A DNA stretch of 64,000 nucleotides from Canicola haemoglobinophilus (lineage in GTDB: Bacteria > Pseudomonadota > Gammaproteobacteria > Enterobacterales > Pasteurellaceae), in NCBI RefSeq assembly GCF_002015075.1, contig NZ_MUXZ01000005.1, forward strand, positions 1-64,000, given 5' to 3'. Under the pieces are notes generated by a model. That model had not been told where the DNA came from. It made no database searches and saw nothing but the letters and a program-made list of their open reading frames with translations. Made by a program: the position numbers and the translations under genes. Below, piece after piece: positions 27,798 through 35,860 of this stretch. The stretch's first letter is position 1. Every line of letters starts with the position of its first letter.

Positions 27798-27813
27798 CTT
27801 ATTTATATAAACC

Positions 27814-27841
27814 AAAGGCACAAACTAAAATTTGTGCCTTT
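27814..27841 (+). terminator. Terminator of nfsB
   Basis: AAAGGCACAAA pairs with TTTGTGCCTTT and is followed by T-rich sequence. Confidence 0.85.
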
Positions 27842-27930
27842 TCTTCTTTTATTTTACTAACAATTTGTTGATCTCGTTATTTAGCGATTTTGATTTACAT
27901 ATCATTTAATAACCAGATAAAGAAAAATTT

Positions 27931-28312
<382 letters not shown>

Positions 28313-28404
28313 GGTGCGGAGTATAGCCTAAAAACAAGATAAAAGATAGAGTTAACCCAAAACTTGCGGTAAAATGACCGCACTTTTTCAATGGGGAAAT
28401 TAAT

Positions 28405-29340
28405 ATGGACTACTTACAAATCGCTCGCAACTCTTTAGCTGCAGAGCAAGATGCCTTAGCGAGATTGAGCCAAAATTTAAATCAACATTTTATTGATGTC
28501 GTTGAGCTTATTCTAAATTGTGAAGGCCGATTAGTTATTGGCGGAATTGGAAAATCTGGGCTAATTGGAAAAAAAATGGTAGCAACCTTTGCATCAACTG
28601 GAACACCTAGTTTTTTCTTGCATCCAACGGAGGCTTTTCATGGCGATTTAGGCATGTTAAAACCTATTGATATAGTCATGCTAATTTCTTACAGCGGTGA
28701 AAGTGATGATGTCAATAAACTTATTCCAAGTTTAAAAAATTTTGGCAATAAAATTATTGCATTAACAGGCAATCCAAATTCAACTTTAGCAAAACACGCG
28801 GATTATATTCTGGATATTAGTGTTGAACGTGAAGCCTGTCCAAATAATCTCGCCCCAACAACCTCTGCTTTGGTTACCTTGGCTTTAGGCGATGCACTTG
28901 CCGTTTCTCTTATTACCGCAAGAAATTTCCAACCAGCTGATTTTGCTAAATTTCATCCGGGTGGTAGCCTTGGTCGCCGTCTATTATGTCGAGTTAAAGA
29001 TCAAATGCAAACTCGCTTACCAAAAGTAACCGAAAGCACAAACTTTACTGATTGTTTAAGTATTATGAATGAAGGACGTATGGGCGTTGCTTTAGTCATG
29101 GAAAACGATCAATTAAAAGGCATTATTACCGATGGAGATATTCGCCGTGCATTAAGTGCAAATGGTGCCAATACATTGAATAAAACAGCCAAAGATCTGA
29201 TGACCTCTAATCCTAAAACAATAAATCACAATACTTATTTATCTGAAGCAGAAAACTTTATGAAAGAGAAGAAAATTCATTCATTAGTAGTTGTTGATGA
29301 TCAAAATAAAGTTATTGGTTTAGTTGAATTTTCGAGTTAG
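28405..29340 (+). CDS. kdsD: D-arabinose-5-phosphate isomerase
   Basis: It converts ribulose-5-P to arabinose-5-P, the first step to KDO in lipooligosaccharide. The 311 residues contain a SIS sugar-isomerase domain (IGGIGKSGLIGKKMVATFASTGTPSFFLHPTEAFHGDLGM) followed by two CBS domains (about 200-311) ending in VVVDDQNKVIGLVEF. It is four bases upstream of kdsC and so forms an operon with the phosphatase two steps later. An uptake signal lies just before its RBS (GGGGAAATTAAT). Confidence 0.95.
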   Translation: MDYLQIARNSLAAEQDALARLSQNLNQHFIDVVELILNCEGRLVIGGIGKSGLIGKKMVATFASTGTPSFFLHPTEAFHGDLGMLKPIDIVMLISYSGESDDVNKLIPSLKNFGNKIIALTGNPNSTLAKHADYILDISVEREACPNNLAPTTSALVTLALGDALAVSLITARNFQPADFAKFHPGGSLGRRLLCRVKDQMQTRLPKVTESTNFTDCLSIMNEGRMGVALVMENDQLKGIITDGDIRRALSANGANTLNKTAKDLMTSNPKTINHNTYLSEAENFMKEKKIHSLVVVDDQNKVIGLVEFSS

Positions 29341-29344
29341 TCCT

Positions 29345-29893
29345 ATGCTTTTAAATGAAAAATTACAAAAAATTAAGTTTGTTATTACTGATGTTGATGG
29401 CGTATTAACAGACGGTTTATTACATTATGATGCCAATGGCGAAGCGATAAAAAGTTTCCATGTGCGTGATGGTTTAGGTATCAGAATGTTGATAGAAAAT
29501 GGTATTCAAGTTGCTGTTCTATCAGGACGTGATTCACCAATTTTGCGCAAACGTATCACAGATCTTGGCATCAAGTTATTTTTCCTCGGTAAATTAGAAA
29601 AAGAAAGTGCCTGCTTTGAATTAATCAAACAAGCTGGCGTTACCCCAGAAGAAACTGCTTATATTGGCGATGATAGCGTTGATCTCCCTGCTTTTTCTGT
29701 TTGTGGATTAGCTTTTGCGGTAAATGATGCCATGGATTATGTAAAAGATTGTGCTGATCATGTGTTAAGTTTAGCGGGTGGAAAAGGTGCCTTCCGAGAA
29801 ATGTCCGATATGATTTTAAAAGCGCAAGGAAAAACCGATGTATATGCCACCGCACAAGGCTTTCTAAAAACAGTTGAGAATATGGTGCAATAA
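29345..29893 (+). CDS. kdsC: KDO-8-phosphate phosphatase
   Basis: A HAD-superfamily phosphatase of 182 residues that releases KDO from KDO-8-P. The nucleophile Asp is in ITDVDGVLTDG (motif I), motif II Ser is in VLSGRDS, and motif IV is YIGDDSVDLPAF. The short C0-type form without a cap is a tetramer in H. influenzae. I prefer ATG 29345, just after the kdsD stop, over an upstream in-frame alternative inside kdsD. Confidence 0.95.
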   Translation: MLLNEKLQKIKFVITDVDGVLTDGLLHYDANGEAIKSFHVRDGLGIRMLIENGIQVAVLSGRDSPILRKRITDLGIKLFFLGKLEKESACFELIKQAGVTPEETAYIGDDSVDLPAFSVCGLAFAVNDAMDYVKDCADHVLSLAGGKGAFREMSDMILKAQGKTDVYATAQGFLKTVENMVQ

Positions 29894-29899
29894 AGCACT

Positions 29900-29926
29900 T
29901 CCCCACTGGTTATATACAAGTGGGGA
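29900..29926 (+). terminator. Terminator of kdsDC
   Basis: TCCCCACT pairs with AGTGGGGA, followed by TCTTCTCTTTTTT. Confidence 0.85.
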
Positions 29927-30148
29927 TCTTCTCTTTTTTCTACGCAATTTTCAAAAATTTCTACGTTATAACTCAAAAACTTCTTTTCATTAATTTTCTT
30001 CTCCTTCTATCAAAATTACGATCTTTTGTACTTCTAATTATTTTTTTCTTCAGGGCTTGTATTTTTTTTAGACTAGGAAAGTTTTTGTTTTTTATACAAA
30101 AACGCCTAAATAACAACTTACCTTATTTATATTCAGAAGGGATCGACT

Positions 30149-31369
30149 ATGAATAAACATTTTAAAATGACAGCATTAGCAATCGTGGTAAGCTTTGGTT
30201 TAACCGGTTGTTTGACTAGCAATGACAGTCCTGCGGATGTAAAACCTGCAACGCCTATTGCTAAAGAAGAACAAGGAAAACCGCAGACCACACCAGCCAC
30301 TAAACTGGAAGAGTCTAAACCAACTACTAAGCCAGAAGAAACTAAGCCTCAGCCTGAACCAGAAAAAATTGTCAATGTGGATTCCATCGACAGTAAATGG
30401 CGAATTATTAAAACGAATGGCTGGGAACCACACGATTACAGCCAAGTTAGCGGTGCTGGGTGGCCGGTTAGGGGTATAAAAACAGAAACCGCTGATGCTT
30501 GCAACAGCCCTGGCATCTGTGATCAGGGTAATGTGCTACAACATGAGTATAATGTTTACGATAAGAGTAAATTCCTTAATTTAGCTGAATTATCCCAGCA
30601 AGATGGTAAACCATTCTTAGGACTTCATTCTGGTAGTAAAACTTACGACAATCTTGTTGGTGAGGTAGTTGATGTTCGTATTAATGAAGCAGGTGAGATG
30701 GTTACATCAAAAGAAAAAGCGAAAGCAATTAACTATCTTTTTATAAATCAACCATATTCATCTTACGGGATGCTATACACTAATCAAAATGATATTTCAT
30801 CCTTTGCGCTAGGTTTAAGTGCAAGTGAAGCGGGACCATATGAGGATATAAACGCATTAGATGCATTTACTGTGTACAAAGTGGATGATAAAACAGGTAA
30901 AATTACTTGGAATGACAATGTAAAAGGCAATGCAACCTATAAAGGTGCGGTTATTGCTTCTGTTAATAGAGCTGCTATAATCCCAGGCGATCATGTAGGT
31001 AGTTACAAGAGCTTGAGAGAAATTCCAAAAGTAGATGGCACTATTACACTAAATGCACATTTTGGTGAATCTTGGCAAGACACTTATGTTTCAGGCGAAT
31101 TAGATAGTAAGTTAATTGGTAAAGTGGATCTACCAAAAATGAATTTGCACGGAGGCTTAACTAAACGTGATACTATATCTAAAAAACTAAATGACCAAAC
31201 TACTCTCAACGGGGACTTCTATATTCACTTTTATGGTAAAGACCTTAATGATGTCGCTGGTCAAATGTCGTTAGGCAGAATTAGTTCATATGGCGTTGCA
31301 CCTAACAAAGGTGATATAACCTCGTACGATGCTGCATTCGGTGGAACCAAACAACCTAAATCGGAATAA
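30149..31369 (+). CDS. Surface-type lipoprotein, predicted Slam substrate
   Basis: A 406-residue lipoprotein with lipobox LTGC (Cys21). Residues about 28-75 form a Pro/Lys/Glu/Thr-rich linker with near-repeats of KPEETKP. A handle-like region follows, then a C-terminal region resembling the small barrel of TbpB-like lipoproteins (FYIHFYGKDLNDVAGQMSLGR, and YDAAFGGTKQ at the end). The next gene is a Slam homologue, the outer-membrane protein that exports such lipoproteins to the surface. Relatives bind transferrin, haemoglobin, haem or complement factors; the ligand here is unknown. It is not TbpB itself, being much shorter. RBS AGAAGGG. Confidence 0.75.
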   Translation: MNKHFKMTALAIVVSFGLTGCLTSNDSPADVKPATPIAKEEQGKPQTTPATKLEESKPTTKPEETKPQPEPEKIVNVDSIDSKWRIIKTNGWEPHDYSQVSGAGWPVRGIKTETADACNSPGICDQGNVLQHEYNVYDKSKFLNLAELSQQDGKPFLGLHSGSKTYDNLVGEVVDVRINEAGEMVTSKEKAKAINYLFINQPYSSYGMLYTNQNDISSFALGLSASEAGPYEDINALDAFTVYKVDDKTGKITWNDNVKGNATYKGAVIASVNRAAIIPGDHVGSYKSLREIPKVDGTITLNAHFGESWQDTYVSGELDSKLIGKVDLPKMNLHGGLTKRDTISKKLNDQTTLNGDFYIHFYGKDLNDVAGQMSLGRISSYGVAPNKGDITSYDAAFGGTKQPKSE

Positions 31370-31386
31370 TATCCTCTAACTTTAAC

Positions 31387-31412
31387 CGATTTCTTGCTTT
31401 AGCAGGAAATCG
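31387..31412 (+). terminator. Terminator between lipoprotein and slam
   Basis: CGATTTC pairs with GAAATCG, with an inner TGC/GCA pair, followed by seven T. It would lower slam expression relative to the lipoprotein. Confidence 0.8.
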
Positions 31413-31479
31413 TTTTTTTATGTAGGTTAATATAATTACCCATATCCTCAATTAATTCTATTTTTCTCTGATACTCAAT

Positions 31480-32911
31480 ATGAAAAAATATCTCACATTT
31501 TTATTACTTATTCCTACCGCACTTTTAGCCGCACCAGAGGACACAGAACAGCAATTACGCCATGTTGCAAAACCCACCGGTGCCACAAGCCCAAATGCCG
31601 AACTTGCCTATGATGAAAACAGAAAAGAAAGTGATCGATATTACCGATCAGCAACTTAAACAAAATCCACAATTAACCCATCAATTATTAACCGATGCCC
31701 TATACAGCCGCAATATTGATGCGATTGAATTATTGTTGCCGATTTATCAATCTTTCCCTCATCATGACCCGATTTTAGTGGAGTTTGCACAAGGTAAAAT
31801 GGCGATGTATCAAGATAGCAATAGCCAAGCCATTAAGCATTTTCGTTCCATTTTAGCCAAACAACCCGATTTGAACGTGGTGCGAATTGATTTAGCCATT
31901 GCCCTGTTTAACGCCAAACAAAATAATGCGGCGGAAGACCAATTTAACAAAGCCAAAGCAGTAGAAAATCTGCCTACTCCTGTTCGCCATTTGATTGAAG
32001 CTTATCTGGCAAGTCTAAAAAAACGTAATAGCTGGCAATTTGGCGCAAGTGCTTATTATTTACGAGATGATAATGTGAATAACACTTCATCTTCCCCTGA
32101 AATTAAAAATACGGGTTATGTGAAAGGCGAGGATATGTTGCCACAAAAAGCCCATGGCGTTGCTTATAGTGCTGATTTATCCCGTGATTTTAACTTCATT
32201 AATGCGCATTACCTTGCCTTTGAAAACAATCTCTACGGCAAACTTTATTGGGATAGCCGTGAAAATGATGAAATAACTAACCGCACTTTACTGGGCTATG
32301 CCTATAAAAACCCAGATTTTACTTTCCGCTTGTTACCTTTCTTTGAAAAAAATTGGGTCGGCAATCATCGTCATCGCAATATACGAGGTGTGAGTACCGA
32401 GTTTAGCTACTGGCTTTCACCTCATTGGCAGATTTCAACTGCGGCAGAATATGGCAAGCAAAGCTATTATCAAAATACCGTGCGAAATGGCGATAATAAG
32501 CTTCTTTCTACTACTTTATTATGGCTTCGCACGCCACAACAATTTTTCTATTTAGGTGCGGATTTCAACCGAGAGAGAACACAGCTTCGCCAATTTAATT
32601 CAGATACTAAAAGTCTGCGTTTAGGTTGGGGACAAGAATGGAAACTATGGGGAATTTCAAGCCGTTTAGGTGGATCAATTACTCAGCGAAATTATAAAGA
32701 TGTGGCAAAGTTAGGTGGTTTCTTAAATCTTGGCAAAGTGAGAAAAGACAAGGCTTACAGCCTGAATTTAACCCTGTGGAAACGAGATTGGCATTTATGG
32801 GGAATAACTCCGAAACTACAAATGTCGTGGCGTAAAAATGACAGTAATTTGCCAACCTTGTATAGCTATACTGACAAAAATATTAATTTGGTTTTTGAAA
32901 CGAAATTTTAG
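31480..32911 (+). pseudogene. Slam (surface lipoprotein assembly modulator) with a frameshift
   Basis: ATG 31480 opens a clear signal peptide (MKKYLTFLLLIPTALLA) and mature start APEDTEQQL, but this frame stops after about 59 codons. The rest of the protein continues in a frame open from 31529, with an internal ATG at 31562: MLQNPPVPQAQ..., TPR-like repeats (about 50-150) and a 14-strand DUF560 barrel ending NLVFETKF. The two parts join somewhere in 31529-31562 by a one-base change. Without the shift it would be a typical outer-membrane Slam of about 475 residues. As read, the barrel protein lacks a signal peptide and should not be exported. Confidence 0.75.
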
Positions 32912-32923
32912 AGAATGAAAAAG

Positions 32924-32945
32924 CCTCTAATTGTAAAATTAGAGG
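32924..32945. terminator. Bidirectional terminator
   Basis: CCTCTAATT pairs with AATTAGAGG between the convergent slam and DMT transporter genes, with A and T runs outside. Confidence 0.85.
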
Positions 32946-33842
32946 TTATTTTTTTAGCGCATACAAACAACTCAAGATCACAACTCCACCACTCAAAATC
33001 TGCCACATATTCAATGTTTCCCCTAAAGCAATATAAGCAAAAAGTGCGGTGGAAAAAGGCACGATAAGTTGTAGCAAGTTATAAGTCACAATCCCTTGAG
33101 TTTGTACAACATGAAAAGACATAAACATGCCAGTCACAATACCATAAACACCAGCGCCAGCTAGACCAATTAATAAGGCATGAGATACTTGAGTTAATTC
33201 AATGAGTTTATCTGCAGAAAAGCTAATAGCAAAATTTAAAATTCCAGCCAGCAATGCGACAAAAGCACTGATTACAACTGCATTTATTTGATTATTCATA
33301 GATTTGATGACTAAACTTTGTACGCCTTGAATAAAAATTGCGACAAACAAAAATAATGCACCGAGTGAGAATTGGTAGGCAAATTCTGCATTTATTGAGG
33401 ATCTTTGCATAACAAACAGCAATGATCCAAGAATGGCGATAAAACTTCCCCAATAAAATTTTGCTTGTTTGATACGAGTTCTTTCGTCAGGATAAAATAA
33501 TGCCGCTAGCCCAATGGCCAACGGCATCGCTAAAATCGAAAATAAACTTCCAGTGACCGCACTTGTATAAGTTAGACCTCGCATAAATAAATACATATTA
33601 GTCGTCATTAATACGCCAAGGATTAATACCTTGATAAGTAAAAGAGGACTTTGTTTTAATTGATGAAATTGCGCTGGATAACGCCATAATCCATAGCTAA
33701 AAAGCACCGCACTTCCCGCTAAAAAACGCACCATATTATTGTTGTTTGTATCAAAATGCAGGCTCATATAACGCAAAATGGGCAATCCAGCACCTAACAG
33801 CAAAATATAGCTCAAATTATACATAGCATATTTCTTATTCAT
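32946..33842 (-). CDS. EamA/DMT-family transporter
   Basis: An inner-membrane protein of 298 residues with ten hydrophobic segments, the duplicated 5+5 EamA layout. I choose ATG 33842 (MNKKYAMYNLSYILLLGAGLPILRYMS) behind AGGAAAGTAGAG; a longer in-frame start at 33890 adds 16 residues. Members export metabolites such as amino acids or purines. Nothing nearby points to a substrate. Two uptake signals are internal. Confidence 0.85.
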   Translation of the reverse strand: MNKKYAMYNLSYILLLGAGLPILRYMSLHFDTNNNNMVRFLAGSAVLFSYGLWRYPAQFHQLKQSPLLLIKVLILGVLMTTNMYLFMRGLTYTSAVTGSLFSILAMPLAIGLAALFYPDERTRIKQAKFYWGSFIAILGSLLFVMQRSSINAEFAYQFSLGALFLFVAIFIQGVQSLVIKSMNNQINAVVISAFVALLAGILNFAISFSADKLIELTQVSHALLIGLAGAGVYGIVTGMFMSFHVVQTQGIVTYNLLQLIVPFSTALFAYIALGETLNMWQILSGGVVILSCLYALKK

Positions 33843-33924
33843 CTCTACTTTCCTTTTTTTGAAATTAGAAAATTCTACAAGAAACAGCAATGTAATTCTG
33901 TGACCCTAATCAATTTAGTTAAAT

Positions 33925-34455
33925 TTAAAATGCGGTTGTATCTTGGAATAAGCCCACTTTTAAATCTGTTGCACTATAAATTATGCGACCATCTACTTCT
34001 ACTTCACCATCAGCCATTCCCATCACGAGCTTGCGATTAATCACTCTTTTCATATTAATACGATAAATGACTTTTTTTGCCGTTGGTAAAATTTGCCCCG
34101 TAAATTTTACTTCGCCAACGCCCAAGGCTCTTCCTTTGCCTTTTCCACCAACCCAACCAAGATAAAATCCAACAAGTTGCCACATAGCATCTAAGCCCAA
34201 ACAGCCCGGCATTACAGGATCGCCAATAAAATGACAATTAAAAAAAGCTAAGTCAGGATTAATATCTAACTCAGCTTCTATATATCCTTTGCTAAATAAT
34301 CCACCATTTTCATTCATCTCAACGATACGATCTAACATTAACATTGAAGGCGCAGGTAACTGAGGACCTTGTTCTCCAAATAATTCCCCACGTCCTGATG
34401 CTAATAAATCTTCATAGCTATAACTACTTTTCCTATTTTGTGTACATTTGTTCAT
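33925..34455 (-). CDS. fabA: 3-hydroxydecanoyl-ACP dehydratase/isomerase
   Basis: It introduces the cis double bond in anaerobic unsaturated fatty acid synthesis. The 176-residue protein has the active-site His in FFNCHFIGDPVMPGCLGLDAMWQL and the catalytic Asp in the same block. ATG 34455 (MNKCTQNRKSSYSYEDLLASGRGELFG) follows AGGATAAACAAA. A FabR-like palindrome lies 95 bp upstream of the start, next to a minus-strand TATAAT. Confidence 0.96.
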   Translation of the reverse strand: MNKCTQNRKSSYSYEDLLASGRGELFGEQGPQLPAPSMLMLDRIVEMNENGGLFSKGYIEAELDINPDLAFFNCHFIGDPVMPGCLGLDAMWQLVGFYLGWVGGKGKGRALGVGEVKFTGQILPTAKKVIYRINMKRVINRKLVMGMADGEVEVDGRIIYSATDLKVGLFQDTTAF

Positions 34456-34549
34456 TTTGTTTATCCTAAAAAACACGTTACATTATCAGTAAATACATTT
34501 AATTACATAAATATGAATGAATTATATCAAGATCAAAACCAAACAAAAT

Positions 34550-34567
34550 AGCTAACACTTGTTAGCT
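34550..34567 (-). promoter_or_regulatory. FabR-like operator of fabA
   Basis: AGCTAACACTTGTTAGCT is a perfect 8-2-8 palindrome fitting AGCnnACAnnTGTnnGCT, the pattern of FabR sites at E. coli fabA and fabB. It sits upstream of a TATAAT about 40 bases nearer fabA. The rest of the 34456-34788 gap holds a CTCATC/GATGAG hairpin and no ORF. Confidence 0.65.
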
Positions 34568-34660
34568 TAACTCATCAAACCAGTGCTACTCCGATGAGTG
34601 AAATACAATGAGAGTATTTTCTCAAGTCTTGTTGTTAACTATTCGCATCTCTCATTAGTA

Positions 34661-34679
34661 AATAACAATAGTTATTATT
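34661..34679 (+). promoter_or_regulatory. Possible Fur box upstream of ferritin genes
   Basis: AATAACAATAGTTATTATT matches the 19-bp Fur consensus at about 13 of 19 positions and is itself an inverted repeat. It lies 110 bp upstream of the first ferritin start. The match is weak in an AT-rich region. Confidence 0.35.
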
Positions 34680-34788
34680 AAAAATATCCTTTAAAATTAA
34701 TAACTTACAAAAATAAAAAGTTGATTTCCAGAAAAAACTGGTTAAAATAGAAACGGTTTTATTTATGAACAATAGGAAGGTAACAGTT

Positions 34789-35277
34789 ATGCTAAATCAA
34801 GCTATCGCAACTAAGTTAAATGAACAAATTAACTTAGAATTTTATTCATCTAATGTGTATTTACAAATGAGTGCATGGTGTGCACATCATGGTTATGAAG
34901 GCGCTGCAGCATTTTTACTCCGTCATGCCGATGAAGAAATGGAACACATGCAAAAATTATTTACTTATGTAAGCGAAACAAGTGGTATGCCACTGCTAGG
35001 TAAAATTGAAGCACCAAAAAATGATTACAAATCACTTAAAGAAATTTTTGAAATTACCCTAGAGCATGAAAAACTAGTCACTAGTAAAATCAATGAGTTA
35101 GTTGAAATTACTTTTGCTAACAAAGATTACTCAACATTTAACTTCTTACAATGGTATGTTGCAGAACAACATGAAGAAGAAAAATTATTCGCGAGCATTA
35201 TTGATAAATTTAATTTAATGGGCGAAGACGGACGTTCACTTTACTTTATTGATCGTGATTTACTTACTTTAGAATAA
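34789..35277 (+). CDS. ftnA: Non-haem ferritin, first copy
   Basis: A 24-mer iron store with ferroxidase activity, 162 residues. Di-iron ligands fit E17 (NLEFYSS), E50 and H53 (DEEMEHM), and the later E/Q residues in TLEHEKLVTSKI and YVAEQHEEEK. I choose ATG 34789 after AGGAAGG; the in-frame ATG at 34765 has the RBS inside its own codons. It is followed 18 bases later by a second, diverged ferritin. H. influenzae-type genomes carry this pair, and mixed shells are possible. Confidence 0.93.
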   Translation: MLNQAIATKLNEQINLEFYSSNVYLQMSAWCAHHGYEGAAAFLLRHADEEMEHMQKLFTYVSETSGMPLLGKIEAPKNDYKSLKEIFEITLEHEKLVTSKINELVEITFANKDYSTFNFLQWYVAEQHEEEKLFASIIDKFNLMGEDGRSLYFIDRDLLTLE

Positions 35278-35295
35278 TTTGTTAGGAGAAAAATT

Positions 35296-35793
35296 ATGTT
35301 ATCAGCAAATGTTATTAAATTATTAAATGATCAAATGAATTTAGAATTTTATTCTTCTAACCTTTATTTACAAATGAGTGCTTGGTGTGAGCAAAATGGA
35401 TTTGAAGGAACAGCTAAATTCTTAGCCGCTCATGCAACAGAAGAAATGCAACACATGCGCAAATTATTTACTTATTTAAACGAAACTGGCGCATTAGCAA
35501 TTATTACTGCGATTGATGAGCCACCTCATGAGTTCACATCATTAAAACAAGTTATTGAATTAACTTATGAACATGAAAAACTCATTACTAGCAAAATCAA
35601 TGAATTAGTAGGAAAAACTTTTGAAGAAAAAGATTATTCTGCTTTCAATTTCTTACAATGGTATGTTGCAGAACAGCATGAAGAAGAAAAATTATTTAGT
35701 GGTATCTTAGATAAACTTAATCTTCTTGGTGACGATGGTAAAGGTTTATATCTCGTTGATAAAGATCTTGGTAATTTATTTGTTCAAGTATAA
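35296..35793 (+). CDS. ftnB: Non-haem ferritin, second copy
   Basis: A 165-residue paralogue of the preceding gene, sharing blocks such as NLEFYSSN.YLQMSAWC, FNFLQWYVAEQHEEEKLF and the metal ligands (E in MNLEFYSS, E and H in ATEEMQHM). It differs mostly in helix B/C and the C-terminus (LGNLFVQV). RBS TTAGGAGAAAAATT. Tandem arrangement and spacing indicate an operon. Naming of the two copies varies between genomes. Confidence 0.9.
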   Translation: MLSANVIKLLNDQMNLEFYSSNLYLQMSAWCEQNGFEGTAKFLAAHATEEMQHMRKLFTYLNETGALAIITAIDEPPHEFTSLKQVIELTYEHEKLITSKINELVGKTFEEKDYSAFNFLQWYVAEQHEEEKLFSGILDKLNLLGDDGKGLYLVDKDLGNLFVQV

Positions 35794-35814
35794 GCAACTT
35801 TCTCTTAAAACAAA

Positions 35815-35843
35815 AAAATCCCGATAGCACTCATCGGGATTTT
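35815..35843 (+). terminator. Bidirectional terminator after the ferritins
   Basis: AAAATCCCGAT pairs with ATCGGGATTTT, lying between the ferritin operon and the convergent recD. Confidence 0.9.
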
Positions 35844-35860
35844 TATCTTTCACTGAGGGA

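Noticed and set aside
30258..30479. Frame overlapping the lipoprotein linker
   Set aside because: Lys/Leu-rich shadow caused by the Pro/Lys/Glu repeats of the real frame.
31480..31659. Separate 59-codon secreted peptide before slam
   Set aside because: Its signal peptide and mature start fit the missing N-terminus of Slam, and its tail is the out-of-frame reading of Slam codons.
34571..34640. Possible small RNA with CTCATC/GATGAG hairpin between fabA and ftnA
   Set aside because: No promoter-terminator pair on either strand supports a separate transcript.
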